Source of the DNA: Williamsia sp. CHRR-6
Lineage (GTDB): Bacteria; Actinomycetota; Actinomycetes; Mycobacteriales; Mycobacteriaceae
Direction of reading: 5' to 3'
Length of the DNA: 64,000 nt
NCBI RefSeq assembly: GCF_018474015.1
Contig: NZ_JAHCSG010000008.1
Span: forward strand, 30,309-94,308
The notes under the pieces are model-generated. The model did no database searches. It saw only the letters and a list, made by a program, of their open reading frames with translations, and was not told the DNA's origin. Below are positions 35,555-42,978 of the stretch, in pieces. Made by a program: the position numbers and the translations under genes. Position 1 is the first letter of the stretch; the number at the start of each line of letters is the position of its first letter.

Positions 35555-36975
35555 GCGCCCCGATGTCCGATCCCGTCCACTCTGTCCTGGACCAAGGTCT
35601 GCGTGCGATGGCCGGCTTCGGAGGCGACCTGGTGGCCCATGCCAATCAGATCGGGGCCAGTCTCTACGCGCCGCCGCGACTGGTGGTGGTGGGACGGCTC
35701 AAGGCCGGCAAGTCGACGTTGGTCAACGCGCTGATCGGTGCCCCGGTGGCCGAGACCGCTGCGCTGGAGGCCACGCGCGTGGTCGCGGTGTACCAGGACG
35801 GGGCGCCCTCACGTGCCGAGGTGGTGGGCCTGGACGGCCGACGCCATCCGGTCCCCGTTGTGCTGGGCGAGGTCTCGTCGTTCCCGATTCCCGACGAGGA
35901 GATCGCCTATGTCAACCGGTGGCTGCCGTCGGCGGCCATCCGCGACCTCACCTTCATCGACACCCCGGGTCTGGCCACCCTGACCACCAAGAACGAGGCG
36001 GCCACCCGACGCGTGCTGATCGACGGTTTCGAGCAGACGCGCACGGCGTCGGTGGACGCCGACGCCGCGGTGTTCCTCTTCGACTCCGCCCCGCGCGCAG
36101 ACGAATTGGCGTTCCTCAAGGAACTTCCGCTGTCGCCGCTGAACACCCTGGGTGTGCTGTCGCGGGCCGACGGGTTCGGCGAGGGTGCGTTCGGTCGGCG
36201 CGATCCGATCGAACACGCCGCACACCACACCGCCACTTTGGCTCGCCAACTCGGCGACACCGTCGGCGCGGTCATCCCGGTGGCGGGCCTGCTCGCCCAG
36301 ACCAGCCACACCGGCGCGCTGTCGGAGAACGACGCGCGTGCGCTGGCGTCGCTGGCCGACATGTCGCCACTGGATCTGCTGGACCTACTCGATGACCCTG
36401 CGCCGCAACGGGTGTCGGTGCGGGTGCGTGACCGACTGCTCGACCTGGTGGGAGAGTACGGGGTCCTGCACGGCCGTCACATCGCCATCCGCGGGGCGGC
36501 GGCGCTCAACGAGTGGTTGTCCCGGCGTTCGGGTGTGCCTGCGCTGTACTCGGTGCTCAGCTCGTCACTGAGCGAGTTCGCGGTGATGAACCGGGCGCGC
36601 CGGGTGCTCGACAAGGTCGACAACCTGGCCTACACCCATCCCGCCCGAGACCGCATTCGCGAGATCGCCCACTCCATGCGTCGTCATCCGGCGATGCTGC
36701 GGGTGTCGCTGCTCGGCGATCTGCAACGCGTGATCGCCTCCGACCCCCAGGCCCCCTTGGTTGCGGAGCTGCGCACCCTGCTGACCGCGCGCACCTCGGC
36801 CGCCGCGGTGGGACTGCCCGACCAGGCGACCCCGCAGCAGGTGGCCTCGGTGGCTCAGCAGCGCCTGCAAGCAGCGCAGGCCCGCGCGGTGTCGACGGTC
36901 ACCGCCGCCGAGGACGCCGCGTTGGTCAACGTCATCTCTGCCTACTCCGCGCTGATCGGAGCGGGTCGGCGATGA
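35551..36975 (+). CDS. Dynamin-like GTPase, IniC-like
   Basis: 474 residues. P-loop GRLKAGKST (48-56) inside VVVGRLKAGKSTLVNALIG, DTPGLAT (137) and LSRAD (G4-like). The phrase LKAGKSTLVNAL and the length are those of mycobacterial IniC (493). No clear membrane hairpin. In bacterial dynamin pairs the two GTPases often form a mixed complex; that is inferred here from coupling (ATGA) and paralogy to the preceding gene. Confidence 0.85.
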   Translation: MSAPMSDPVHSVLDQGLRAMAGFGGDLVAHANQIGASLYAPPRLVVVGRLKAGKSTLVNALIGAPVAETAALEATRVVAVYQDGAPSRAEVVGLDGRRHPVPVVLGEVSSFPIPDEEIAYVNRWLPSAAIRDLTFIDTPGLATLTTKNEAATRRVLIDGFEQTRTASVDADAAVFLFDSAPRADELAFLKELPLSPLNTLGVLSRADGFGEGAFGRRDPIEHAAHHTATLARQLGDTVGAVIPVAGLLAQTSHTGALSENDARALASLADMSPLDLLDLLDDPAPQRVSVRVRDRLLDLVGEYGVLHGRHIAIRGAAALNEWLSRRSGVPALYSVLSSSLSEFAVMNRARRVLDKVDNLAYTHPARDRIREIAHSMRRHPAMLRVSLLGDLQRVIASDPQAPLVAELRTLLTARTSAAAVGLPDQATPQQVASVAQQRLQAAQARAVSTVTAAEDAALVNVISAYSALIGAGRR

Positions 36976-37000
36976 GCGAATCATCGAAGAAAGGGAAGCC

Positions 37001-38776
37001 ATGGCCTCGGAATGGATTCTGAGCGTCGATTTCGGGACGTCGAACACAGCGGCCGCGCATTCGGCGGCCGTCGGCGGTGCCATCGAGTCCTTGGCGCTGT
37101 CACACGTGGGCAACCTGGTGTCATCGTCGGTGTTCGTCGAGAGCCCGGACCGGATCGCCGTGGGCGAGCAGGCGATCAACGAGGCGCAGCGTAATCCGGC
37201 GGCTTTCATCCCGTCGCCCAAACGACTGGTCGGCCAGCCTGCGGTGGCCGTCAATGGCTACAGCATCCCGGTCTCGCTGCCCATCTCGGCGGTACTGCGG
37301 ATGGTGTTCACGCGTGCGGCCGCGGCGCATGCCGGCACCCGGCCGAGCCGGTTGGTTCTCACCCACCCTGAAGGCTGGTCACCGGAGCAGACCCACGTGT
37401 TGATCGAAGCCGCGGTGTCAGCTGGGATGCCCGAGAGTGGGATCACCCTGATGTCCGAGCCGCGCGCGGCCGCAGCGCATTACGCGCGCTCGGCAACGCT
37501 CGCTGATGGTGCGCGGGTCGCGGTGTTCGACTTCGGCGGCGGCACCCTCGACGTCGCGGTGCTGGTCAAGACCGGCCCGGGCCGATTCGACGTCATCGCT
37601 GCGCGTGGAGACAACGGGCTCGGTGGTAAGAACTTCGACGCGACCATCCGGCAATGGGTGGATGAGCAACTCGAGGCCCGCAATCCTGGACTGCAGCACT
37701 ATCTTCGGCGGGACGCGCCGGTCGGTGTGCGGTTTGCCCTCGATGATTCCATCCGGCGCGCCAAGGAACTGCTTTCCGAGACGCCCAGCGCCACCATCAC
37801 CGTCGCGGGCGACGGCTTCCGGGAGGTGCTGCAGCTGACGCGGGACGAGCTCGAAGAACTGATCGCGCCTGCGATGTCGGCGGCGGTCAACCTCGCTCGG
37901 TCCACCCTCGCCGACGCTCGTCAGCAGTCCGGCGCCGATGTTGAGGCGATCTACCTGACGGGCGGCACCTCGCGGATTCCGCTGGTGCACCAGATGCTGT
38001 CCCAGCTCGGACCGGTGGCCACCCTGGACGACCCGAAAACCGTTGTGGCGCAGGGAGCCATTCACGGTTTCCTCACCTCTCGACCCGATCAGACGCCGTC
38101 GGTTCCCACGCGCGTGCAGCCGGCGCCGTGGGGTGAGCCTGGTCGTCCGGTCTCGGCCCCGGTAGCCGGATCGGTCCCAGCGCCGGCGGGTGCCGCGCGC
38201 AGCAAGCGGCCGATCCTGATCGGCGTCGGTGTGGCTGCCGTCGTCGCGGTGGTGGCCACGGTGGGATTCCTGGTCCTGGGGAACTCGGATTCCGACGGTG
38301 GCTCCGGCACGGCCGCAAGCAGCGCGCCGTCGGTTGCCTCCCCGTTGTCCGGAGCCTCCACCCAGGAAGAAATTCTGGCCGTGGTCCCGACGAAGCTGCG
38401 GTCGGACCTGCAGAACTGCGCGCGCACATACGACTCTACGGCCGGCCTGAACTACCTGATGGTCTGTCTCATCACCTCCAACAGTCAGCTGACCAAGGAG
38501 GTGGCCAACCTCGACAGCAGTCGAGTGACGGCCGGTGTCGACTCTGGTGAGGCTGCCGGGCGACTGGACTCGATCACCAGCGGCACCGGGAAGTTCGGCG
38601 CGGGCACCCTGGTGGACGGTAGTGGCAAGACCAAGGCGGCTCGGGTGTTCGACGATCCCAACACCGGCTGGACCATGCAGTACGCCGACTCTGCATCGGG
38701 TCTGGTGATGACGGTGACCGGGTTCATCGACGCCAAGGCGGCGGGGACCTTCGCATCACGCGCGGGGCTGTTCTGA
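37001..38776 (+). CDS. Membrane-anchored Hsp70/actin-like ATPase, paralogue 2
   Basis: 591 residues with the same plan as the gene at 28935. ATPase: LSVDFGTSNTAAAH (7-20), VAVFDFGGGTLDVAVL and IYLTGGTSRIPLVHQ. A Pro/Ala-rich linker, one helix (ILIGVGVAAVVAVVATVGFLVL, about 404-426) and an outer domain of about 160 residues with two Cys follow. No peptide-binding domain. It follows the dynamin pair by 25 bases and overlaps the next small gene (TGATG), so the ATPase probably works with the GTPases at the membrane. Biological role unknown. Confidence 0.87.
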   Translation: MASEWILSVDFGTSNTAAAHSAAVGGAIESLALSHVGNLVSSSVFVESPDRIAVGEQAINEAQRNPAAFIPSPKRLVGQPAVAVNGYSIPVSLPISAVLRMVFTRAAAAHAGTRPSRLVLTHPEGWSPEQTHVLIEAAVSAGMPESGITLMSEPRAAAAHYARSATLADGARVAVFDFGGGTLDVAVLVKTGPGRFDVIAARGDNGLGGKNFDATIRQWVDEQLEARNPGLQHYLRRDAPVGVRFALDDSIRRAKELLSETPSATITVAGDGFREVLQLTRDELEELIAPAMSAAVNLARSTLADARQQSGADVEAIYLTGGTSRIPLVHQMLSQLGPVATLDDPKTVVAQGAIHGFLTSRPDQTPSVPTRVQPAPWGEPGRPVSAPVAGSVPAPAGAARSKRPILIGVGVAAVVAVVATVGFLVLGNSDSDGGSGTAASSAPSVASPLSGASTQEEILAVVPTKLRSDLQNCARTYDSTAGLNYLMVCLITSNSQLTKEVANLDSSRVTAGVDSGEAAGRLDSITSGTGKFGAGTLVDGSGKTKAARVFDDPNTGWTMQYADSASGLVMTVTGFIDAKAAGTFASRAGLF

Positions 38777-38940
38777 TGGCCACCGACCTGCTTGACACCC
38801 CGCCGGTGGGGTTGGTGGCCGCACTCGGGATCGACATCGACCGCGACCTGGCAGTCCCCGATCAGATCTGGGCGAATGCCATCGCGGCGATGCTGGGAGA
38901 GAATGAGGCTGCCGAGCGCGGCCCGAGGAGGAAGCCATGA
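38776..38940 (+). CDS. 54-residue protein of the dynamin operon
   Basis: ATG at 38776 overlaps the Hsp70-like stop (TGATG), and its own stop overlaps the next ATG (ATGA). The product MATDLLDTPPVGLV... contains ALGIDIDRDLAVPDQIW, which parallels SLGIGVDDTQVPDDVW of the next gene, so the two are related small proteins. No membrane helix. Strict coupling at both ends argues for a real gene that may assist the operon products. Confidence 0.7.
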   Translation: MATDLLDTPPVGLVAALGIDIDRDLAVPDQIWANAIAAMLGENEAAERGPRRKP

Positions 38941-39305
38941 GCTCGAATGGATCGGAATCGCTGATCACGTCCCTGGGGATCGGGGTGGACGACACCCAAG
39001 TGCCCGATGACGTGTGGAGCTCGATGTTGTCGGTCGCCTTCGACCCGAACACCGCTGCGAGTGATGCTTCGATCGTGCCCACCATGGACGACTCGGGTGA
39101 TCTCCCTGAGGATGACGACGACTACGTCGTGCAACCGCACTCCACGACCGACCACGACGACCCGGCGCGAGACGCCGACCATGACTCGGCGCATCACGGC
39201 GACGCCGATGGCCACACGCACGCCCATCACGACGACTCGCATGATCCCGATCCGCACGCCCACCACGACGACTCGCATCACGGTGAAACGGATTGGCATG
39301 TCTGA
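38937..39305 (+). CDS. 122-residue protein with His/Asp-rich tail
   Basis: The first 45 residues repeat the small-protein motif of the preceding gene (LGIGVDDTQVPDDVWSSML). The rest is an acidic, His-rich tail (HDDSHDPDPHAHHDD and similar; more than a dozen His), which could bind Zn, Ni or other metals. The family is unknown to me. It overlaps the sigma factor start. A metal-binding or anti-sigma-like partner role is conceivable but unproven. Confidence 0.75.
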   Translation: MSSNGSESLITSLGIGVDDTQVPDDVWSSMLSVAFDPNTAASDASIVPTMDDSGDLPEDDDDYVVQPHSTTDHDDPARDADHDSAHHGDADGHTHAHHDDSHDPDPHAHHDDSHHGETDWHV

Positions 39306-39879
39306 CACCATGACTCGTGCAGTCGACGAGGCGGCGTTGCTGGTTGCAGCGCGTAACGGCGATCAGCATGCGTTTGCCGAGTTGTTGGGGTTACACCGCA
39401 ACCGCATCTGGGCGGTGTGTATCAACATCGTCGGCAATCGTGCTGATGCCGAGGATGCGTTGCAGGAGACGTTGATCGCGGCCTGGCAGCACCTGGAGAA
39501 GTTCCGGGGTGAGGCGAAGTTCTCCACCTGGCTCCACCGGGTGGCCGCGAATGCGGCGCTGGCCGTGGTGCGTCGGCGCAAAGCCAACACCGACATCGTC
39601 GACTTCAACGATGCCGATGGTCCGGTACTCGTCGATGACACTGCAAGCGTTGCCTTCGACGAACGGCTGGCCATCCAAGATCAGCTGCGGATCGCGTTGG
39701 CCGAGCTGCCCGAGGACTTTCGGACCGCCCTGGTGTTGCGGGAGTTCAGTGGTCTCACCTACTCCGAGATCGCCGAGCATCAGGGCATCGGGGTGCAGAC
39801 CGTGAAATCGCGTCTCAATCGGGCGAGATCGCAGCTGGCCGAGCGTTTTCAGGCCTACGAGTACGTGCCGGTGGACTGA
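39298..39879 (+). CDS. ECF (extracytoplasmic function) RNA polymerase sigma factor
   Basis: 193 residues from ATG 39298 (or MTRAVDE, four codons later). Region 2: GDQHAFAELLGLHRNRIWAVC ... ADAEDALQETLIAAW; region 4: LPEDFRTALVLREFSGLTYSEIAEHQGIGVQTVKSRL. Only these two domains, as in ECF sigmas. No membrane anti-sigma gene follows; the ankyrin gene is convergent. It is the last gene of an operon that has an ECF-type promoter (P1), so self-activation is likely. The small His-rich protein just upstream is the nearest candidate regulator. Confidence 0.92.
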   Translation: MSDTMTRAVDEAALLVAARNGDQHAFAELLGLHRNRIWAVCINIVGNRADAEDALQETLIAAWQHLEKFRGEAKFSTWLHRVAANAALAVVRRRKANTDIVDFNDADGPVLVDDTASVAFDERLAIQDQLRIALAELPEDFRTALVLREFSGLTYSEIAEHQGIGVQTVKSRLNRARSQLAERFQAYEYVPVD

Positions 39880-39906
39880 GCGCTCGATCGTCGGACGCAC
39901 CCGGAT

Positions 39907-41034
39907 TCACCTACGCCGCAGGGCTTCATCGATGAGGTGGCGATAATCCGAGCGTCTCATCCGTTCGGCGAGCACCACGGGTGAGACCCCGGAGTTGTTG
40001 CTGGAGAGGGGATCTGCGCCAGCCTCCAGTAGCAGGGCCACCATGTTCGGGCTGGAGCCGAGCATGGCCGAGATGAGCGCGGTGTTGCCGAACCCGTCTC
40101 GGCGATCGACCTGCGCGCCTGCGTTGAGCAGCATCTCGGCTTGATCGGGGTGGTCGAGGTGCGCGGTCCACATCAATGCGGTCCAGCCGCTGCCCGCGCA
40201 GACCTCAGGATCGGTGCCGCCGCGCAACTCGGCTCGCACGCGCTCGGAGTCGTCGTGGCAGACCGCGTCGATGAGCGCGATCCCGGTCGCGTGATTCACC
40301 GTGCGTCGCCCCGGTGGCGGTGGTGGGTCGTCGGTGAGGAACCGGGTGGTCGGTGCCGCCGACCGCACCGGGTGTCCGGCCGTCTCGGCCTCCGACAGCA
40401 CAGCGGCCACGTCGGCGCCGGGATTGCACGACATCACGAACTCCGGGGTGATGATGCACTGACGCAACAGGTCTGCGACCGTGCCCGGATCGATCACCAC
40501 CTGATGTCGCTCGCTCAGCGCCCGGATGGCGCTTGTCGTGTCGACCAGGGTCCACGGCAGCCCAGGACCGGGTTCGTCGTCGGCGCTACCGGTGGCGCTG
40601 CGCCACCCGCCGAATCCGTCGGCCGACCAGAGCAGCACCGTGAGGTGTGGGTGGGCGGGGGACATGCAGTCGGGGTCGGCGAGCAGTTCGACGAACTGAG
40701 CCGACAGACCCGTGGTGTCCAGAGGCCGGAACGCGTCGGGCGGTTCGGCGGCGGTGGCGCGACGACCACACACCACCGTGATGTCGTGGGCGAACACGAT
40801 GCCGACGTGGTTGCCGTACTCGTCCGACCCGGTGAACAGTGCGTGCCGGGGTCGCCAGCGGTCGATGAGGCGGTGGCGTCGGTCTCGGCGATCGGATGAA
40901 CGGCAGTACAGAGAATCGAGAACGGCGAGCAGACGACACCGCAGATGCAGGTCGGTTGGGTCGGGGAACGCGTCGAGCAGGCGTTGATCCACCATCAGTC
41001 CATCCGATCTGATCTCTGGTGACCTCGCGGTCAC
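39907..41034 (-). CDS. Ankyrin-repeat protein
   Basis: 375 residues (or 362 from MVDQRLLDAF). The first 240 residues are unfamiliar, with no membrane segment. The C-terminal 120 hold about three ankyrin repeats: SGWTALMWTAHLDHPDQAEMLLNAGA, DGFGNTALISAMLG..., NNSGVSPVVLAE. These usually bind another protein. It has an ECF-type promoter (41066-41092) of the same kind as the dynamin operon and is convergent with the sigma gene. Confidence 0.8.
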   Translation of the reverse strand: MTARSPEIRSDGLMVDQRLLDAFPDPTDLHLRCRLLAVLDSLYCRSSDRRDRRHRLIDRWRPRHALFTGSDEYGNHVGIVFAHDITVVCGRRATAAEPPDAFRPLDTTGLSAQFVELLADPDCMSPAHPHLTVLLWSADGFGGWRSATGSADDEPGPGLPWTLVDTTSAIRALSERHQVVIDPGTVADLLRQCIITPEFVMSCNPGADVAAVLSEAETAGHPVRSAAPTTRFLTDDPPPPPGRRTVNHATGIALIDAVCHDDSERVRAELRGGTDPEVCAGSGWTALMWTAHLDHPDQAEMLLNAGAQVDRRDGFGNTALISAMLGSSPNMVALLLEAGADPLSSNNSGVSPVVLAERMRRSDYRHLIDEALRRR

Positions 41035-41065
41035 GAACGTCAGGACTCAGGGGTCCTGACGATGA

Positions 41066-41092
41066 GATGCAGTTCGGACAGGCGATGTTCCG
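41066..41092 (-). promoter_or_regulatory. ECF-type promoter, site P5 (ankyrin gene)
   Basis: Minus strand CGGAAC (41092-41087) and CATC (41069-41066) with 17 bases between; wider pattern CCGGAACATCG ... TGCATC. It lies 32 bases from the first possible start of the ankyrin gene. Confidence 0.6.
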
Positions 41093-41104
41093 GCGGGTGC
41101 GAGA

Positions 41105-41515
41105 TCAGTCGGTGTTCTCGGGTCGGCGGGTCAACTGTTCGATCGGGTCATCGTCGGCCGCGGCGGCCATGAACGCGGTGATCTGGGCCCCCATCTGCCC
41201 GAACGATTTGCCGGCCGCGGTGTGGGCCACCTGCACCACCAGTTCGGCGAGTTTTTCGGGGGCCAGGTTCATCGCGGCGTCGGAGATGGTCAACCCCGTC
41301 ATGTGTCCGACGGCGTCGATGGTCACCGTGACCAACTCGTCGGTGTCGGTGTCGGTGGTGCTGATCCGCGCAAACGACTCCGACAGCGTCTGCATGCGAT
41401 CGAGCGCCCGTCGCGCGCCCGCTTCGAGGTCGTCGAAGGTGATGGCCGTCTTCGGCGGCATCGGTGGACTGTCCGGCAGTGGTACCCGCGGGCCGAAATG
41501 CTGCTCGGGATTCAT
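41105..41515 (-). CDS. YbaB/EbfC-like small protein, ESX-associated (1)
   Basis: 136 residues. After a Pro-rich head, an alpha-helix (ITFDDLEAGARRALDRMQTL) is followed by a beta-unit (DELVTVTIDAVGHMTGLTISDAAMNL) and a C-terminal helix (EKLAELVVQVAHTAAGKSFG). This is the YbaB fold, seen in nucleoid-associated proteins and in ESX-linked actinobacterial relatives. It is coupled (ATGA) to the gene upstream. Confidence 0.7.
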   Translation of the reverse strand: MNPEQHFGPRVPLPDSPPMPPKTAITFDDLEAGARRALDRMQTLSESFARISTTDTDTDELVTVTIDAVGHMTGLTISDAAMNLAPEKLAELVVQVAHTAAGKSFGQMGAQITAFMAAAADDDPIEQLTRRPENTD

Positions 41516-41952
41516 ACGCGGCGCATCCAGGTGTCAGGTTCGGAGTCGCCGATCTGCGAGTCCACGTACAGGTCGAAGTCGGCGGCCTCACGTTCGGTGG
41601 GCAGGTCGAGGTAGGACAGAGTCTCGATCGAGTGTCCTTCGGCGAGCAGCTGTTTGCGGTGTGCAGCGGCGGCGCGCTTGCCCGCCTGCTGACACAACAA
41701 CAGGATGGTGCGCGCCAGCGTGGCCGCAGGCTTGTCCATCTCGGACTTCTCGATACGGATCGCGGTGGGCAGGCCCTGTTCGGTGGTGCGCACCTCCACC
41801 GACCCGGTCGGGTTGGTGGCGCGGCCGACCGTCTTGAGCGACCACTCCTCGGACTGCGACTCCTGCGCGTCAGGCTCTGCGTCTGCATCGGGAGCAGGCG
41901 ACGAGTCGGCGTACTCGTCGTCCTCCTCGTAGTAGTTGTCGTACTGGCTCAC
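41512..41952 (-). CDS. YbaB/EbfC-like small protein, ESX-associated (2)
   Basis: 146 residues from a GTG at 41952. A very acidic Tyr-rich head (SQYDNYYEEDDEYAD) precedes a YbaB-like core (GSVEVRTTEQGLPTAIRIEKSEM and ATLARTILLLCQQAGKRAAAA). Overlaps the next gene by ATGA. Divergent from the ESX-side operon starting at 42184. Confidence 0.65.
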   Translation of the reverse strand: MSQYDNYYEEDDEYADSSPAPDADAEPDAQESQSEEWSLKTVGRATNPTGSVEVRTTEQGLPTAIRIEKSEMDKPAATLARTILLLCQQAGKRAAAAHRKQLLAEGHSIETLSYLDLPTEREAADFDLYVDSQIGDSEPDTWMRRV

Positions 41953-42117
41953 CCCGCCATGATGACATCTGTAAATGACCCCGCGAGCGGTGCGGTGCGC
42001 CTTCGTCCACAGCCCGAGACATACGACGACACCTGTGGATGGGGTCGATATAGTCGTCGCACGGACGCACGGGCGCACCAGGTCTGCTGACAGGTGCGAG
42101 AACCCGCGCAAGTCGGT

Positions 42118-42143
42118 GGAACCGTTCGCGCCGCAGTGGCGTC
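42118..42143 (+). promoter_or_regulatory. ECF-type promoter before the first ESX substrate operon
   Basis: GGAAC (42118-42122), 17 bases, CGTC (42140-42143), followed by CTA. The same GGAACCG ... CGTCCTA pattern with the same spacing occurs at 44506-44531. It lies 40 bases before the ATG at 42184. Confidence 0.55.
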
Positions 42144-42183
42144 CTAGGTTTGAGTACTGATTCCGAGGGGTTACTGGAGCGAC

Positions 42184-42630
42184 ATGGAGTTCAACATCGA
42201 TCTCGACGCGATCCGTCGGCAGGCAATCCAAGAAGTCGAAGACAACATGTCATCGATCCAGGAGAAGATCGCACGAGTCGCCGCCGTGCGCGAGGAGGCT
42301 TTGGCGATCACGGCGAGCGCGGTGTCACGCGACCAGTTGATCGAGGTGTGGGTCAACTCGGCGGGGACGACGATCCGACTGCAGTTGGACCGGGACGTCT
42401 ACCGCGAGTACGAACCCGAAGCGCTTGCCGCGGAGATACTCCATGTCACACAGGCGGCCGCGCGGACGGCGCAAGAGCGGGTGGCAGAAAAGCTCGCACT
42501 GATCCGAGCCGAGGCGGCATCCGACGCCACCTTCAGTTCCCCGACGGCGGGGCCAGAACTTGCCGACCTCTCACAGATGAAAGTGCCGTCGATGTCGGAT
42601 CCGGACTCCGACGAGCGGCGGAAATCGTGA
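42184..42630 (+). CDS. YbaB/EbfC-like small protein, ESX-associated (3)
   Basis: 148 residues starting MEFNIDLDAIRRQ behind GGAGCGAC. Helix (SSIQEKIARVAAVREEA), beta-unit (IEVWVNSAGTTIRLQLDRDVY) and helix (EALAAEILHVTQAAARTA) give a YbaB-like plan, with a Ser/Pro/Asp-rich tail. It is followed by a WXG100-like and a large substrate gene, so it may be a dedicated adaptor for them; this is inference from order. Confidence 0.7.
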   Translation: MEFNIDLDAIRRQAIQEVEDNMSSIQEKIARVAAVREEALAITASAVSRDQLIEVWVNSAGTTIRLQLDRDVYREYEPEALAAEILHVTQAAARTAQERVAEKLALIRAEAASDATFSSPTAGPELADLSQMKVPSMSDPDSDERRKS

Positions 42631-42657
42631 GTTCGAACCCACGACAGGAGGTAGAAC

Positions 42658-42978
42658 ATGTCCAACCTTGAAGTTGAGATTGCAGGGCTACGCGAGGCTG
42701 GCCGCAAGTTCCTTCAGGCCGCAGACGACGTCGCGGCATCTCAGGCCAAGATCTCCGCAGAGGTGGACGGGCGAGACTCGTCGGTCTGGGGAGGCGATGA
42801 GCCCGGAGGCGTCTTCGGAGATGGCTATTCGAAGGCACACGCCGAGGCCATGGCCACTCTCGCGGACATCAAGGCTCGCCTCTATGCGGCCGCTGCCGGG
42901 GTGGGTAAGAGCGCATCACGGCTCGAGGCGCAAGAAGACGAGATTGCGGCGCGTGTCGCGAGTGAGGGTGGCCGCTAG
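42658..42978 (+). CDS. WXG100/EspC-like small type VII substrate or partner
   Basis: 106 residues, all alpha-helical with a central turn VWGGDEPGGVFGDGYSKA (about 41-58), the Trp-x-Gly bend of WXG100-like proteins. Helix-turn-helix proteins of this size in ESX loci dimerise with a neighbour and carry it to the secretion channel. Its stop overlaps the next start (TAGTG), so the following large protein is the natural partner. Confidence 0.75.
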   Translation: MSNLEVEIAGLREAGRKFLQAADDVAASQAKISAEVDGRDSSVWGGDEPGGVFGDGYSKAHAEAMATLADIKARLYAAAAGVGKSASRLEAQEDEIAARVASEGGR

